A stretch of DNA of 64,000 bases, from NCBI GenBank assembly GCA_038503035.1, contig JAVSML010001074.1, positions 372,001-436,000 of the forward strand, in the 5' to 3' direction. Below are positions 44,441 through 58,779 of this stretch, one piece after another. The stretch is from Crocodylus rhombifer. Lineage: Eukaryota > Chordata > Crocodylia > Crocodylidae. The notes below the pieces were generated by a model that worked only from the letters and a program-made list of their open reading frames with translations, was not told the DNA's origin and made no database searches. Both the position numbers and the translations under genes were made by a program. Each line of letters begins with the position of its first letter. Position 1 is the first letter of the stretch.

Positions 44441-47400
44441 TAGATTTTTTTAGTTATAAAATGTTTCTTTGCACAAAAGAGCATATGGCAACTACAGCAA
44501 AGCAAAACCAAGGGAATACAATATAGCAGATGGGATGGAAGTCCTGGGTGAACACAGACAAATGTAAATGAAGAACTCAGAAAGAAAACATTATCATATG
44601 ACACTGATACAGAAACTATCGTGTTCAAATCACTCTGGACAATGAGTTAAACTCCTGTGAGCAGTGACTAGCCAGACAGAGCTAGCCCTAATGTTTTGGG
44701 GGAAGTCTACATATATATATATATTTTTTGCAGCTTCTCCTCTAAAGAGGTAACTGACTGGAAACCACCAGGATCCCATCACTGTGGGCAGGGCTGATTT
44801 AAACATTTGGGGCACGATTAAAGTTTTTTAGCATATATATAAAGAATGTTTGCATAAAGAGGAGGGAATGTAACAGAGAAGGAAAATTAGCCTCTCTCCC
44901 CAGTGCATAATGGGAAAGAGGTTGCTTGTGTTGGCACATGCATAGTTGCCAAATTTGTTAACAGTTTTGCAAAGGACAGTTGACTGCATCAACCAAGGAT
45001 TTAAAGAATGCTGCATCCCCTGCCTGTGGAAGATTATAGCAGTAATGTAACCAGGATGGGACACAAGCAGTGCACCAGCCCCAGGCGCCAACTAGTCGGG
45101 GCACCAGAATCCCCCCTGACAGTCTTGGACATGGCAGGGGCAGTGCCATACAAGAAAGGCTATCTGGGAGGCAGGGGTTTGAGTGGAAGGAGCAAAATGG
45201 TGTTCCCCCACATCATCAGGGGAGCCTTTGTTATAGCAAGCATTGTCTGCTCAGAATATGTATGGAGAGGAGGGCAGAGAGCAAACAGGGCACCAGGGTC
45301 AGCTCACAAGGAACCTGGCTACAGGGTTGCTGCTGCCTGAGTGGAGCTGACACTGCTACATCATCATTAGTAGTAGCTGGAACCTGGGAAGCCTTCCCTT
45401 CCCCTCATTCATGTCCCCCTACCTCCACCTTCCCCAGTCTACAGTGATTGGCATACCCCCACCCTCCTCAGGCACTCAATGAGCTCACTATGTCTCTAGG
45501 TTTGAGAAGTATTCTGCTGATTACATCATCTATATCACTTTATACATGTTAACTACTCAACTGTTGCAATCACTCAGTGAAGTAAGCAAGTGTTTTTATC
45601 TCTGTCTTACAGATAGGGAACCTCCTGCAGAAAAGTTAATCAACTTGGCTAATGCCAAAGTTGCTCTTAGAATCAAAGTGAGACTGGAATGCAAAAATCT
45701 CTGGTCTCAGTCTTCTGCTTAGTCTGATAGACCATCTTACCTTTTATGCCATTAAGCTGTCTCTCCTCATTATTAGCCATCAGGCTGGCTATTCAGCAGA
45801 AGTGGGAGGATCAACTACTGTTCCTAGTGTCACCAATGGTGGCTTGGGCAGCACTGCTAGCTGGGTCTTTCTGAAAATCAGGCACCTACATATGTAGTGT
45901 TCCAAAGCCTAAAGGCAGGACTGTGAGGGGATATACAACCTTTAACCTCTGAAAAAAAAAATCAATGATGAGCCTTCAACCCCAGTGATCAACTTACATT
46001 ACTTTTATCTTCCTTACCGACAGTGCCTACTAGAGCAATTCCAAAGATGGCTACTTTGCTATTTCTGCCCAAAATTTGATGCAGATGAAGTTTGGAGTAA
46101 AACTCACTTCATATATTTCCATTTGTCTCAAAGCGGGGAAAAAAACCAAAACCAAAACCTATTGCCCCTAAATGTCACAAAAAAGTAAAAAATTCAGAAC
46201 TACAAAATCATCCGGAAAAGAAAAATTGCAACAGCTCTGTTTGTGTGTATGAAGGATTTAGTCTTTTGCAAAAATCAAAATCAACCACATTTGATGCCAT
46301 AAATAGTAACTGAGCAAAAGAAATTGCACTTGCACTATCCATTTATATCAAAGGGCACTTGCACTATCCATGTATAGCTAAATTCCTGTTTAAATCTACT
46401 CTTTAATGGTTAATCTTACTCTCATTTTACCTTTAAATGACAATTTAAGGTGCCTTTCTTCCTTTAATTTTAGTGATAACTCCATAGGCATTTTAAGCTG
46501 TGTTTGTTGCTTTTGTTTCTTTGTTATGTGTTGCTCTGGTTGGATTAATTTATGAAGCAACAGATGTGATCTGTCTTTTGGTTGTTACATAAAAGGAATG
46601 TGCTTTAGAAAATATACTGAAATATATCCAGTTGCAGACCATTTCATGAAATATTCTGATACTTGTGTGGGCATAGAGTGTTTTTACTTCAAGGGATCTA
46701 TTCAGGATTCATTTAAATTGATAGACTTAAAAAGTGTCAAGGGCACAGGCCTTTGTCTTTTTAAGCCCTTTGGTATGTGTGTGAGGGGAAAAAAGAATAT
46801 TCAAGTATGACTAATGTTCAAGTCTTGTAGTTCAAAATCTTTCCCCACTGAGCATTTGTTATAGATGTACTCATATTATGCTAACACTTAATTCTAGCAG
46901 AAAATCATAATGAATTTGCATGTTAATGTTTCATGCAAGTTAGAATAATAAGAATTTAATATAAGTCTTTGCAAAGTTTCTCAAGAACACTTGCATGCAG
47001 TTTTGTTAGTATCACCACCAGTGAAGCACCCAGTTATTATTAGAACTGCTCCAGAGGAGTTGGAAAAGCTTTCTTTGTATTCATTATAATCAGCACATTC
47101 CGAAATTGTCTGGTTGTGCCTGCAACCAGCCCTCTAATGGTGCAGATGGTGATTAAAATGCATTATAATATGTGATTATTTGCAGATGGTGATATTTATA
47201 ATTTGTATGGTAAAGGGTAATTATTAGCCATAACCCGAATAAGAAATCAAATATCTTCATAACTTCTTGCAAAAAGAGTAACAACAGTGCATTTATTTGT
47301 TTTGCTTTTTTCCATCCTTTTCAAGGTTCTCGTGTGCTCCATAATTATAGTCTTGGCATATCAAAAACACCATTTCACTCATTCATATACAACCGAACTT

Positions 47401-48357
47401 CAATAATTCTCATTTGAGCTATCTGCAAACATGGTAATTCTCCCACAGAGAACCAGTGGTCTCACCTTGCTTCTCAGCAACAGTCTAGTAGCAGAGTGCT
47501 GTAGTGATAGCGGGTAGTATCAAGGTGCTATTTTTGCTCTTAACTTTGCTACAGAACAGTTACAAGTGTACTGTGTTGTCCTAAATACCTGAAAGTAGAC
47601 AACAGTTGTCAAAATAAACAAAGGCTTATAGCCACAAAGATTCTCCCCATCTAGGTGTGAATTTTCAAGGGCCTTCTCTATGCATAAAACAGTATCCAAA
47701 AAGAATCAGAAGCCATGTAAGAAAATAACTTTTCTTTTTCATAAACAACTGTTTCAATTTATTTGCATTACAATTTCTTGGATTCGCAGGAGATGACTGT
47801 ACCAGGCAATGGGAACTGAGATTCTGTAGATCCATGAAACAACAACTGCGTGTCACAATTAAATAAACATTGATGGCAGAAGACAGGGCAGGGTTACACT
47901 TTAGAAACTAACTGGGTGCCTTTCATCTGCCAAACCTTCCACAATATCACAACGCCTTCTTTGTAAATATGCTATGTACTAGACAACTGAGATAACTGAT
48001 AACTCTCCAATATGGGTGGAAACTGAACAGGCACTTATGTTTCCCCTTCCATTATAAACCATCATAAACTCTACTTACCACTGATGTTCTAACTCCTTAA
48101 TTCCTACAATTTTTGCAGCCCAACAACCTTGGAAAAATTGGGCAAACTTACACATCCTTCATTATATCATAAGGCCTGTATTTGGGGCAATCCCTTTTGA
48201 AGTGAGAGTCCCACAAATTGATGTGGAGAAAGTGGATGGATAAGGGTATGCGCATGTACAACAGCATCTAGTAGTAAATTGTACTGAATACTTTTCTGAG
48301 TTACATGATGAATTTGACCTTACAACAAAAAGCTCAACCAACTGAATGAGGTTGCTT
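44441..48357. other. Non-coding stretch, no gene seen
   Basis: A moderately GC-rich patch at 45000-45440 has overlapping frames (up to 125 codons) with no domain. At about 46327-46371 a CACTTGCACTATCCAT word is tandemly duplicated. 46900-47260 is AT-rich without repeat signature. Nothing could be supported as coding. Confidence 0.4.
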
Positions 48358-48680
48358 CATAGATTTCATAGACATGAAGGCTGGAAGGGACCTTGAAGAT
48401 CATCAAGTCCAGCCCCCTGCCCCAGGGGCAGGAAGTCAGCTAGGGTCAGAGGATCCCAGCAAGATAAGCATCCAAACGTTTTTTGAATGAGTCCAGAGTA
48501 GGTGCCTGCACCACTTCTGGAGGAAGTCTATTCCAGGCCTTAGGGGCTTGGATAGTAAAGAAATTTTTGTCTATGTCCAGCCTGAAATGGTCATGGAGGA
48601 GTTTATGACCACTGGTCCTTGTTATCCCTTGGGGCGCTTGGGTGAACAGATGTTCCCACAGATCCTGATGCACACCCCTT
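48358..48680 (-). mobile_element. CR1 3' fragment, minus strand
   Basis: A 75-codon minus-strand frame reads HKLLHDHFRLDIDKNFFTIQ and AWNRLPPEVVQAPTLDSFKKRLD, the extreme C-terminus of CR1 ORF2. The tail at 48380 (GGCTGGAAGGGACCTTGAAG on +) matches the CR1 3' end. Confidence 0.88.
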
Positions 48681-51600
48681 CAAGTATTGGAACATCAGTT
48701 TTGGACCTGAGGCTTTAGATGTAGAAAGTATTCCAGATATTATTTTTCCCCTTGAAATCTGCTTCTCTTCCCCTTTCTGTGTCATCACTCTATGAATATA
48801 TAATGACATATAACAGACACGATACAGCCTATTTATGACTAAAGTGAAGTGAAAACCTGGTTATCCAGATGACAGAATCCCAGTGTAAAATCAGCAATTC
48901 ACAATATTTGAACATCAGCAAATATCTTAGACTTCAGCTTATACAACGAGCTAATTTTTTGTCTGCACTGGTCTCCCTCTAAACTTAAAAAATTAAATAT
49001 ACTGCCAGTATTTGTCATGCTGGAGATGTGATACACTGCAGGCAATGCTTGCTCCTATGTTTTAGTTATGCCCTAGAATCATTTCTTTTTGGAAAGAAAT
49101 TATAACTAAGTTAACATGGTTTTGAACACAGCACTGATAACTTTGGCAAACGTATGTGCTCTTGGGTATATCTCCAAGGAATTTAAACTGAAGCCTTCCC
49201 AGATGGCACTCTTATAGTGGTCCTGTTAGTGACGCACATAATTGTATTACTGCATTGGAAAAGTAGGACATCTCCAAAAATTGAAATCTGGTATAACGAG
49301 ATGGCACAACTGGCATCTATGAAGGGAGTCATTTAGCAGGCTCAACTATTGAAAAGTTCAGCGTAACCTGGAAAGAATTCTTGGATTATTTTAGTAATTA
49401 AAGTAGTCCTTGTGCTCTTCTCATTTCTTCTGTCCCTCTCTCTTCCCTTCTCCTTTTTCTTTCTCTTTCTCTTTCCCCTTTATTACTTATTGTGACAGAC
49501 ATGTACATAGTTTCTATACATATAGTTGATACACACACTGATTCTTCTACTGCATTTTTTTAAAAATCAACACACAAAAAAGAAATTGGCTCAGAGACAC
49601 ATAAGCTTTCATAGGCTACAACCTGCTTCCTTAGATGCAATCATTAACTCGCATTAAACACTTATGCTTAATAGCTTTGGGGTAAGTATGCAGATAAAAA
49701 TAACAAAGGATGGAATTCACCCCTGAGTATGTACTGCTAAAGGCAGTGTATAAGATTTATGCTGTCCAGAGGGGTTTTGCAACCAGATTGTATTATTGCT
49801 AAGGTGGAGACTGCCACAGAAAATTCTCTTTCAAGTTAAGGGCTTGGCTTTGATGTCAGCGTAAGACCACAGCATGGCATGCCTGCATTATTATTCCCCT
49901 TTCTTTGGGGTCACAGGAGCGAAGGACTTAGTGCATTACTAATGTATACCAGTACCATGATCTTCTGTTGAAGGGAATATTATCATTTGGCCAAGTGAAT
50001 AAAGGTTTGTACTTATTGCATCATTAGTAGCTAGCCTAAAAAGGGAAACAATCCGGAGTCCAGGACTAGGTGAAAGTATGTTCACCATTTCTGATCTAGG
50101 AAGAGGGTTTTAAAACAATGGCAGTTGGTCATTTTAAAAGCAGCCAGTCACCAGAAGAAAATAGCGAGGTAGGTAGTCCTTTAAGAAATGCAGTTGCCAT
50201 ATCTCCAACATAACAGCTGTGAAATCGACTGCGATCCACTAATCTATTTGATCTCAGAAAGGAGGGACACATTGAAGAATTAAGCTTGGAAGAAGACATA
50301 AAGCTATGAAAAGAACCAACATGGATTAATGCAGGCAGAAAAGTGCAAGACACCAGTGTTATAAAGACATGAAACAAGACCAATAGCCTCAAAAACAACG
50401 GTAAAACAGCAGAGAAGGAATGAATGCTAAACTGATCATGCGGCTTGCAGAACTCCAGAGAAGAAAGCAATTCAAATCATGACTAAACATATATTTTAAA
50501 AGGCCCAGAAGGAACTAAATTAATCTAGTTTTTTCATATAGTGACCTGTGCCCAAGCAGTATAGTTCATGCTTGCAGCAGACAACACTGTCCCTCTTTAA
50601 TGACAAATTCTTGCATTACTTTGTTGCAGATTATGGTGCATTGGTACTTACTTGCAGTGCCATTGGTGTTCACCCGACTTGTTAAAAGTGCAGATCATTT
50701 GGGCTTTACTTATCCTAAAAATTGCTTCAGAAACTAATGCAAGTATTGAGTTCCAGTAGCTCAGAGATAGCCTGATACTTCGAGATGAGACTATAAAAAT
50801 ATTTAGAAGAACCTATAGCCAGGGATGGAATGTAGCTGTTTCCTAAGTGATGCATATGCAAAACTCTCTTAGCAATAATGGAAGTTAAAGGGATAATGAG
50901 AATATCACCTTCCAATAAAATATTACTTTTTCCATGATATAATTAACAGTAAGAAAACATGAAGATTTTTAATGCATCATTACTAAATTTCTGAAATGGT
51001 TTTCCTTATTTCCTCCTCAGTTGTTTTCCAGAACTCCATTTGTGATGTACTTAGATATTTTTGATACGCAAAACTTTTTGCTATGGAAGACTTGACACCA
51101 TTTACTTTAATTCAGTAGTCAGTTCTATAAATTACATACAGTGCATGCTAATTGGTCATTTATAAATCAAGAAAACAAACAGATACATTTAGATTAAATG
51201 TTTAATCCTATTGATAATTTCACTATTTTGGATCAATAAAATGAATACTGAAAAAATGACATATGCTATATGTTAAGTCAATAATGTACAAAACAAATAA
51301 TAAATATACAATCATTACTGAATTCTTAAAACATGTAGTATCTACTAGATACATTAAATGTGATAGGAAGGAATAATGCTACTAGTCCCAGTATAGAATT
51401 ATATTTTTAGATCAGCAAATTTCAGTAAGACCTGGTTGTTAAAATATGAAAAACCTGCAAGATTATAATGGAGCTCTAATAATCACACAGACATATTACT
51501 TTTCAGATCATTGAATTTTAATAGGCGAGTCTGAATTTATAGAAGAAATTTTCGTAAGACAGCAGCATCTCTTGCATCAGAGACTATGTTGATTCATAGG

Positions 51601-52760
51601 AGGAGACTGTTACAAATGCCTTGAATGGAGAACTCTCTAGCTACAGACCTAAACAGACTGACCAGGCCAGGAGGAATTTGTCTGACTGAGAATATAGAAG
51701 ATAAAATAACTCACAGAACCAGCTTTAACCTACTTATCCTTGCTTTTCAAAGCCTATACTGAAGACAGTTTGGGATCTAACAGTACATAGTTTTGGGGAT
51801 GGGGGCGGGGAAGGATTTTTTCATAATGAAAGCATTTTTTGTTGGGAGCTGAAGTACAAAGACTAGCTCCTGCACTAGATTCGTGAAGCATAACCCAGAA
51901 ATGTCAGACAATCTTGAAACAGGAGAAAACTTCTGAGAACTTTGAATGTATAAGGAGCACTTCAGTTCCTCTGTAATTCCCTGTGTTTTCTTTGCTCTCC
52001 TATCACAAGAGCTATGGAAAAGAACAATTCATTTAAATTATCCAGGATAGTTTAAAATGTAATTATTAATATTTTATCTATAAATGCATATGTGATTTTT
52101 AAATACACAATTACTCCATATATCCAGATAGGTATTGTTAGCAGCTGTTCCAAAAAAATGAAAAAAACCCCATCATTCAGAACTGGAGTTGAAATAACAT
52201 TATGTTGATTATTTTTGCATAATTGAGACTGGAATGTGATTGGAATTCACCTCCTTTTTGAAAAACATAAGGTAAACATACAAGCCCCGGAGCTGACTCA
52301 TTATTTTACAACATACTCATTAACATAGGCTGTTTATGCTAATAGCCCTAGTTCTGTCACTGCTGATGAATTTGGATGAATGCTGATGCATTACCACATC
52401 CTACCCCTCTATACCAGTTAGTTTATATGGTTTCAGCTTCCCCTGACTTCAGACTAATATGATTAGCTACCTCTTTCTACACATTCTGGTATTAATAGTG
52501 CTCTAGGAAGTAAGCTGAAATGCATGCTCTGGTGCTTTTTTAGAAAAAGAGAGAATCATGCCACAAAAAGGTAAATATCAGTTTCCTACATTACTGGAGA
52601 CCTGAAAATGAATCACACAAAACTGCATTGCTGTAGGATGCTATTCTGTACCCTGCTACTAAACTCTGATTGAAGCTTCAATCAGGGAGTGCAGTTTCAA
52701 GTAGGGACTGGTCCTCTGCCAAGCTTCATCCACAATGCAAATGCAACTTATTTGTGAACA
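48681..52760. other. AT-rich non-coding stretch
   Basis: Contains a pyrimidine-rich CTTT tract (about 49430-49482) and, near 49580-49625, an 'ATAAGCTTTCATAGGCTACAACCTGC' type end common in sauropsid DNA repeats. 52200-52560 lacks repeat signs. No open frame resembles a gene. Confidence 0.4.
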
Positions 52761-52763
52761 GAG

Positions 52764-53790
52764 AATCATAAAGAAGTAGGGCTAGAAGGGACCTTAATAT
52801 CTAGTCCAGCCCCTGAGCTGAGGCAGGATCAACCCTATTCAAACCACCCTATAGAAATCCACTGTCCAACCTATTAGTAAAACCACAGTCAGCCCTAATG
52901 TAGCCACAAGACATATTAACAACTTAACCTGGCACAGGGATGAGAATGGCCAATGTCCTGCTGCATGTTTGTTAAAATATGCTTGAGAAATCCAAAGGAA
53001 AAAGGCCATGTGTCCCCTCCCACCCCACTACAGAGGAAGGCAACCCCTCTACCAGTCTGACTATAGGGTAACATTTCTTCCTGACCCCAACTATGGCAAT
53101 TGGTTCTGAAACTGGGTGGAGAAGCAAGACTCTCTTGCCAGCAACCTCCAAATTTCATTCCCAGCAGAAGCACTGGCACACCATAAAAATCACTGGCCTG
53201 GGCTGCAGGCAACACCCAATGCTTCTGATGAAGATGAAAAAAACTCCCTTGACATATGTAGCAGGAGTGGAAACCAGACCCAGGTGGCAACCAGCAAAGT
53301 CCAGAAGTGTGGGAAATTCCCAATAGGAGAGCATAGCAATAGCTACTGCTAGATCGTCCCTCACCAACGCCTCTCCAACGCCTCCAGTGACAGAGACTCC
53401 ACAACTTCCTTAGGCAGTCTATTCCACTGCCTCAGTGGCTTAACAGTGAAGAAGTTTTTTTCTGGATCTCCAATCTAAACCAACATTGCTACAACTTCAA
53501 GCCATTGGTCCATATCCTGCTCTTTGTAGTAAGTGAGAAAAGGTGTTCTCCCTCTTCTTTGTGGCAGCCCTTCAGAGATTTGAAGACTGCTATCACGTCG
53601 CATCTTAAGCACCTTTTTTGCAAGCTAAACATACCCATTTCCTTCAGTGTCTCCTCATATGACTTGCCTTACAAGCTCTTTATCATTTTTGTCACCAGTC
53701 TCTAGACCTTCTCTAGTTTCTCTATGTCCTTTTTAAAATGCAGAGCCCAAAACTGCACACAATGAATGTAGATGAGGCCTAACCAGCAAT
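52764..53790 (-). mobile_element. Old CR1 fragment, minus strand
   Basis: The + strand view shows the CR1 3' end (GGGCTAGAAGGGACCTTAAT, 52780) and then degraded ORF2 sequence, including the regions for 'TVKPLRQWNRLPKEVV' and 'LKGCHKEEGEHLF' type segments around 53395-53580. The 162-codon minus frame at 52916-53404 is not the true ORF2 frame. It is older than the copies at 27290 and 59692. Confidence 0.7.
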
Positions 53791-54358
53791 CCAGGGAAGA
53801 GGGCCACACCTCCCACTAAAGAAGAGGGCAAAAATCCCCACCACCTGACCATGGAGGAAAGAGGCACTATCATCTCCCATGTCGTGCACTTAATGCTTCT
53901 ACTGATGCAGCTGAAAACCACATTCACTGTTTGTGAAGCCAGGAGCAGATCCAGGGGAAGTGGGTTGTGTACTGGTACCCTTGCACCCCCTTTGATTCCT
54001 GCTTCCCCTCAACGTTTGAAACCAACTGCCTGCATTTGTAGCCAGGCAGTGGTGAGGGAGTCAATTGACTTCATGGTTTATTAAAATCTATCTGCTCCCT
54101 TCTAAACTCTTCATTCCACAGGGGTTAATAATCCTCTCTTCTTTTTAACCATCTTGATGTTCCACCAGTCAAGCTATCCTTTGTTCTGCAATTCTGCTGT
54201 CTGTTCACTACTCCTGAAGCTCTTATTTCACAGCCCTGCAGAGATTTTAACTAATTCCAATGTCATTTGTTTTTGCTTCAATCTTAAACTGAATAATACA
54301 GCCATAGGCCCTTAGCATCTTAGTAAAGCTTCTAGTTTATGTTTAACTGGAGGAGACG

Positions 54359-54612
54359 GTGTGTTAATTTTATGTGATGATGATGCACCACAGCATGTGT
54401 ACCTCTTGTTTGAAAATTATAGATCCACCCACATGTGCAGCTACATCACACTGCAGATTAATATTAAGTCTGTGATCCACCAAGATTCTTAGATCCTTCA
54501 CTCTCATGCTGCTATCCAGCCAAGTTTCACCCATTTTGTGTTTGTACCTTTGATTATTCTTCACGAGGTATAGCACCTTGCATTTGTCAGCATTAAACTT
54601 CATCCTATTAGC
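54359..54612 (-). mobile_element. CR1 ORF2 fragment, minus strand
   Basis: A minus-strand frame of 77 codons reads MKFNADKCKVLYL, then VKDLRILVDHRL and CDVAAHVGG, the 'fn.dKCkvLhlG...erDLGvlvD..l' segment of CR1 reverse transcriptase. It may belong to the same insertion as 52764-53790, with about 570 bp of unrelated DNA between. Confidence 0.8.
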
Positions 54613-54624
54613 TTTCTATTTATA

Positions 54625-54990
54625 TCACATGCACAAATGCAAGAAGTATGGGAAACAAAAAAGATAAGTTAGAAGCTGTGATCTGATTGGCATTGCAAAG
54701 ACCTGGTGGAATAGCTTCTTATGACTGGACTGTCAACAGAAAGGACTACATTCTGTTTTGGAAGAAAAGGGTTGGGAGAAAAGGTAGTGGTGTCAACCTG
54801 AATGTCAAAAATACATGCACTTTTCACTGATTCATATAGAAGAAGTTAGCAGACAAGAATGTATTTGGGTAAAGATAAAAAAATAAATAAAGCCCTGACA
54901 TAATGGTGGGCCTTTATTATAGGCCACCAAGTCAGGAAGAGGGGGCACTCTTCAAGATGACGACAAAATTATCCAAAAGTTATGGGATGG
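54625..54990 (+). mobile_element. CR1 ORF2 endonuclease fragment, plus strand
   Basis: Conceptual + strand reading shows DLIGIAKTWWNS (the 'iTETWl' endonuclease motif region) and GLYYRPPSQEEG (the 'YRPP' motif) with frame breaks between. It lies head to head with the minus-strand piece ending at 54612. Confidence 0.7.
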
Positions 54991-57355
54991 AACTGATAAG
55001 CCTTCATTCCCATACCACATGCCCACCTTTTCCTCCCTTTGCATTTGTGCATGAGTAGCACTGACCACATGCTGTTCAGTTCCATTTCCTTTTGGAGCAG
55101 ATTTTCCCCATGAAAACAGAACAGAAATGGAGACTTCACTTTTAATTAACAGATTCATTCCTCCTCCCCTCATTATGTTCTCACACTACTGAAAAGGATA
55201 CCTTCTGCTGTCAGAGTGTTTGCCACTCCCGCAGACATCAGTAGGAGTACTGTGCCTGCCCTGATCAATGTAGAATACAAGAACTGTAATTTAGGAGGCA
55301 GGGGCCTGGCCAAGAATGAAAGAGACTTATGTCGAGGTCAGAGCAGCATTCCCCAGTTGCCCACCCAAATATCAGAGACTTTTAAAATGACTGCTGCAAA
55401 GCTTACCTGTATTCACACTGGCAAACTGTGATTCACATGAGTGATCTTGTTGACTTCAGTTACTTATTTGAACATACTTGCCAGCTACTCAAGCTGAAAG
55501 AGGGAATGAAAAATGTGGGTTTGGAGGGGACAGTTGGTGCAAAAGTCTTTACTTGGATGTTATCTATAGATATTTCAAAACAAGATTCAGACTTTCATTG
55601 GGAGTTCTGAGTATTGTGTCCACAGGATCAGACCTTTTGTAGTTACTGTTGCTGTACATCTAATGTAACAGTCTGTCCCTTTGAAAAGACTTTGTTATTT
55701 TGAGCTTTGCTCCCCACCTAATGGGTAAACGGTATGTATGCCAGTTGCTATGACAACACAGACTTGCAGTCTTTAGCCTGGGCTTCTAACAGAGAGCCAA
55801 TGTGCTTCTGAAAAGATGTGTGTAAACTATATACGAAGTGACTTTCCCTTTTATAGTCAATTAAAAGGTTCAGAGGGTCCATGAATGAATTCGTAGTGAC
55901 GAACTGAAGTGTGATATTTCATGAAAGATGTGAGCACATCTAAAATACTTTTATTCTTTCTTTGCTATAATTGTTTCATATGCTGTCATTTAATAGTTTT
56001 GTCATATTAGTGTAGTTATGACCACATTACCCCCAAAATACCAAATAGACCCAGAAGCAGAAATATCAGCACATGGAACTAAAACTTTATGTTACTGACT
56101 GATAAAACAGAATGAGCTTAATTTTAAGTAATGGGTGGTCTTGTTTCCCCACCTTGATTTGGTTTGACTAGCACATGTCTTAGTGCTGCACAAAAAAGAA
56201 AACAAGCTTCTCACATCACAAATCATTTGCAACGATTCCAGTCTTCCCTTCTTAAAAGAGCCCTTTCCACAGTGCTACTTTGTGGTTAAGAAGAACGATT
56301 TCTTCATTGTTATTTGTTAAGCAGGTCACTTATTTTAGATCAGTCATTCACAGCTGACAAAAGCACTGTGATTATTTAAATACATCTTTGAATGTTTGTC
56401 AGTCTTCAGGGATTTCTTTAACTTTATGCAATTAATTTAGTAAGTGAAAACGATGGGAAAAGTTTGCTTAAAGAATCTGGGTGTTATTGTTACTTGATAG
56501 GTTCCCTATTCAAGTGCTTCTCTTACTGGGCTTCTGAAAAGGTTGGAGGGAGGCCTGTAAACCAAAATCAGTCATTTACACTGTGCAGCCTTGCTAAATT
56601 AATCAATTAGAAATGTTCTTTAGGATCTTTTGTGCCACTTCAATGCTTGTGTATTGCTAGGCTATGCATTCAAAGAGTCACATTGAATGAATTAGCTTTT
56701 GTGGTGGGTGTGCTTTTCTTTTAATCCTTAAAAAAAAAAAAAAAAAGGTATATTTCGTTAGTCCTGGGAAATCTACCTTGTCAGAAGCCCGTTAAGAGTT
56801 CTTTCCTTACTAATGGATTAAAAGACTATCAGAATTAAGATGCCAGATGAAGAAAATCTATAGAAAGAACACTGAATGAACACTGTGGATGATTAAAATT
56901 TCAGTACCCAAAGGAAGAGGGAAAAATTCAAACCGATCAAGAATATGGTACCATTTGATTTTGGCTCTAGCAGTCTTAATGAGTGGACAACACTATAAAC
57001 CATAGAGTAACAGTCTATTACAAGCACCCTTTGTATTTTCTGTTTTTCAAGTAATAAATGTTCCTTATTTTAAAAGCTATGTAGTTCTTCTCCAATACTA
57101 TGCATAATACACTTGATCTGAACTAAGTTGCACAAAAGTATGAGAATTATCAATGTTATCTTACTTGGTGGCATGACTAGGATTTGCTTGTAGTTTCATG
57201 ATATGCAAGGGAACATACAATTACTTCCGTATGAATAAGAGACTTGCTTTTGTATCCTTAATTTTGATTAGTTTCTCATGATTGCTAATTTAAAGTGACA
57301 AACCACATAGCGGATTCTTAATATTCTTTACATATTAATGGTGTTTTTTTGTAAT
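54991..57355. other. Non-coding stretch, no gene seen
   Basis: Contains a poly(A) run near 56730-56746. The rest is AT-rich with open frames below 75 codons. No repeat family recognised. Confidence 0.4.
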
Positions 57356-57356
57356 C

Positions 57357-57648
57357 CGGTGATTCTTAACCAACCAGGGTATCACAAGACCCTTTTAAGG
57401 GTGATATGGAGTGCCATGCAATAAAACTACTGTTAGGCATGCAAACACCAACACATGAATCACAAGGTAAATCCAGATATTTCATTTCCATAGCATCAGA
57501 AGCATTTACCCACTGTGGTCTCTCTGCGATCCTTGTAACAGAAGAATTGCTCTATTATTTTTCCATAGCCACAGAACAAGTGATGCCTAAGAGCTGGCAT
57601 ATTCCAAGGGCGCCTTGATTCTAATGAGAGGTTCATTAAGAACCACTG
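57357..57648. repeat. hAT-like non-autonomous element
   Basis: Inverted ends CGGTGATTCTTAACC and TTCATTAAGAACCACTG resemble each other with a few mismatches. The outer five bases TAATC of a possible 8-bp duplication agree on both sides. It abuts the broken 5' end of the CR1 at 57668. Confidence 0.6.
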
Positions 57649-57667
57649 GCATAATCTACTGTGCAAA

Positions 57668-58255
57668 ACACTGGCTTGTATCCATAGATGTTTCTCAAGC
57701 AGATCCCGGGACTTCATTCTCCCACTGTACTTGGCCTTGGTGGGGCCGCAGCTGGAGTACTGCGCCCAGTTTTGGGCTCCACAATTCAAAAAGGATGTGG
57801 AAAAACTTGAGAGGGTGCAGAGGAGAGCCACGCGCATGATCAGAGGTCAGGAAAACAGATGTTACGATGACAGGCTGAGAGCCATGGGACTCTTTAGCCT
57901 GGAAAAGCGCAGGCTCAGGGGTGATCTGGTGGCTACCTATAAGCTTATCAGGGGGAACGACTGTTCACCAGAGCCCCACAAGGGATGACAAGATCAGACA
58001 GTCACAAACTCCACTGTGACCAGTCAGGCTGGACATAAGAAAGAACTTCTTCACTGTCCAAGCCCCCAAGGTTTGGGGCAGACTGCCACCTGAGGCAGTT
58101 CAAACACCCACTTTGAACGCCTTTAAAATGCATTTGGATGCTTATCTTGCTGGGATCCTATGATCCTGGCTGACTTCCTGCCCCTGGGGAAGGGGGCTGG
58201 ACTCAATGATCCTCCAGGGTCCCTTCCAGCCCAAATGTCTATAAAATCTATGAAA
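57668..58255 (+). mobile_element. CR1 3' fragment, plus strand
   Basis: The frame at 57731-57988 reads [34 protein letters not shown] and [17 protein letters not shown]. It is followed by 'FFTVQAPKVWGRLPPEAVQ'-type sequence in another frame and by the CR1 tail CAGGGTCCCTTCCAGCCC at about 58217. It is 5'-truncated and disrupted. Confidence 0.9.
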
Positions 58256-58779
58256 AACAGTTTATATTTTCCTTCAATGTGGTATTATTTTAAACCAGGA
58301 AGTTTTCTAACCCAACATTAATTAGCAGACCTGCCAGGTCAATGGGATACAAGCACATAGGTCTTTACTCCTTTTCTTCGCCATGTTTCTCATAAAACTT
58401 CAGAATTTGGAAGTAAGGCCCAGAAAGTCAACCAAAGATACGAGTGGAAAGAGTAATTCAGAAATAATATAATTCCTACCTTAATAAAAAGCATTTTTGA
58501 TACAGATCCACTTGATACAGACCCATTCTGGGTTTCTAACTACAGAACAAGTATTCAGAAAATGGAATACCATGCTAGTGCTAGCTGCCGAGAAGACAAT
58601 TATGGATCATCCATTCTGTATTTCATACTGACCAATAGTAACGAACTGTTTTCAAACATGACTGTCATTTAAGACTTAGGAGGAGCTAACCATGATCTAC
58701 TAGAATTCATAACTCTCAGGAAAGGAAAACATGTGAAGAGTTAAATAATGACACTAGACTTTAGAAGGGCAGTGTGACC
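58256..58779. other. Non-coding stretch, nothing recognised
   Basis: AT-rich sequence without long frames or repeat signs. Confidence 0.4.

Noticed and set aside
52916..53404. 162-codon minus-strand frame as a gene
   Set aside because: It lies within an old minus-strand CR1 but not in its ORF2 frame, and carries no recognisable domain.
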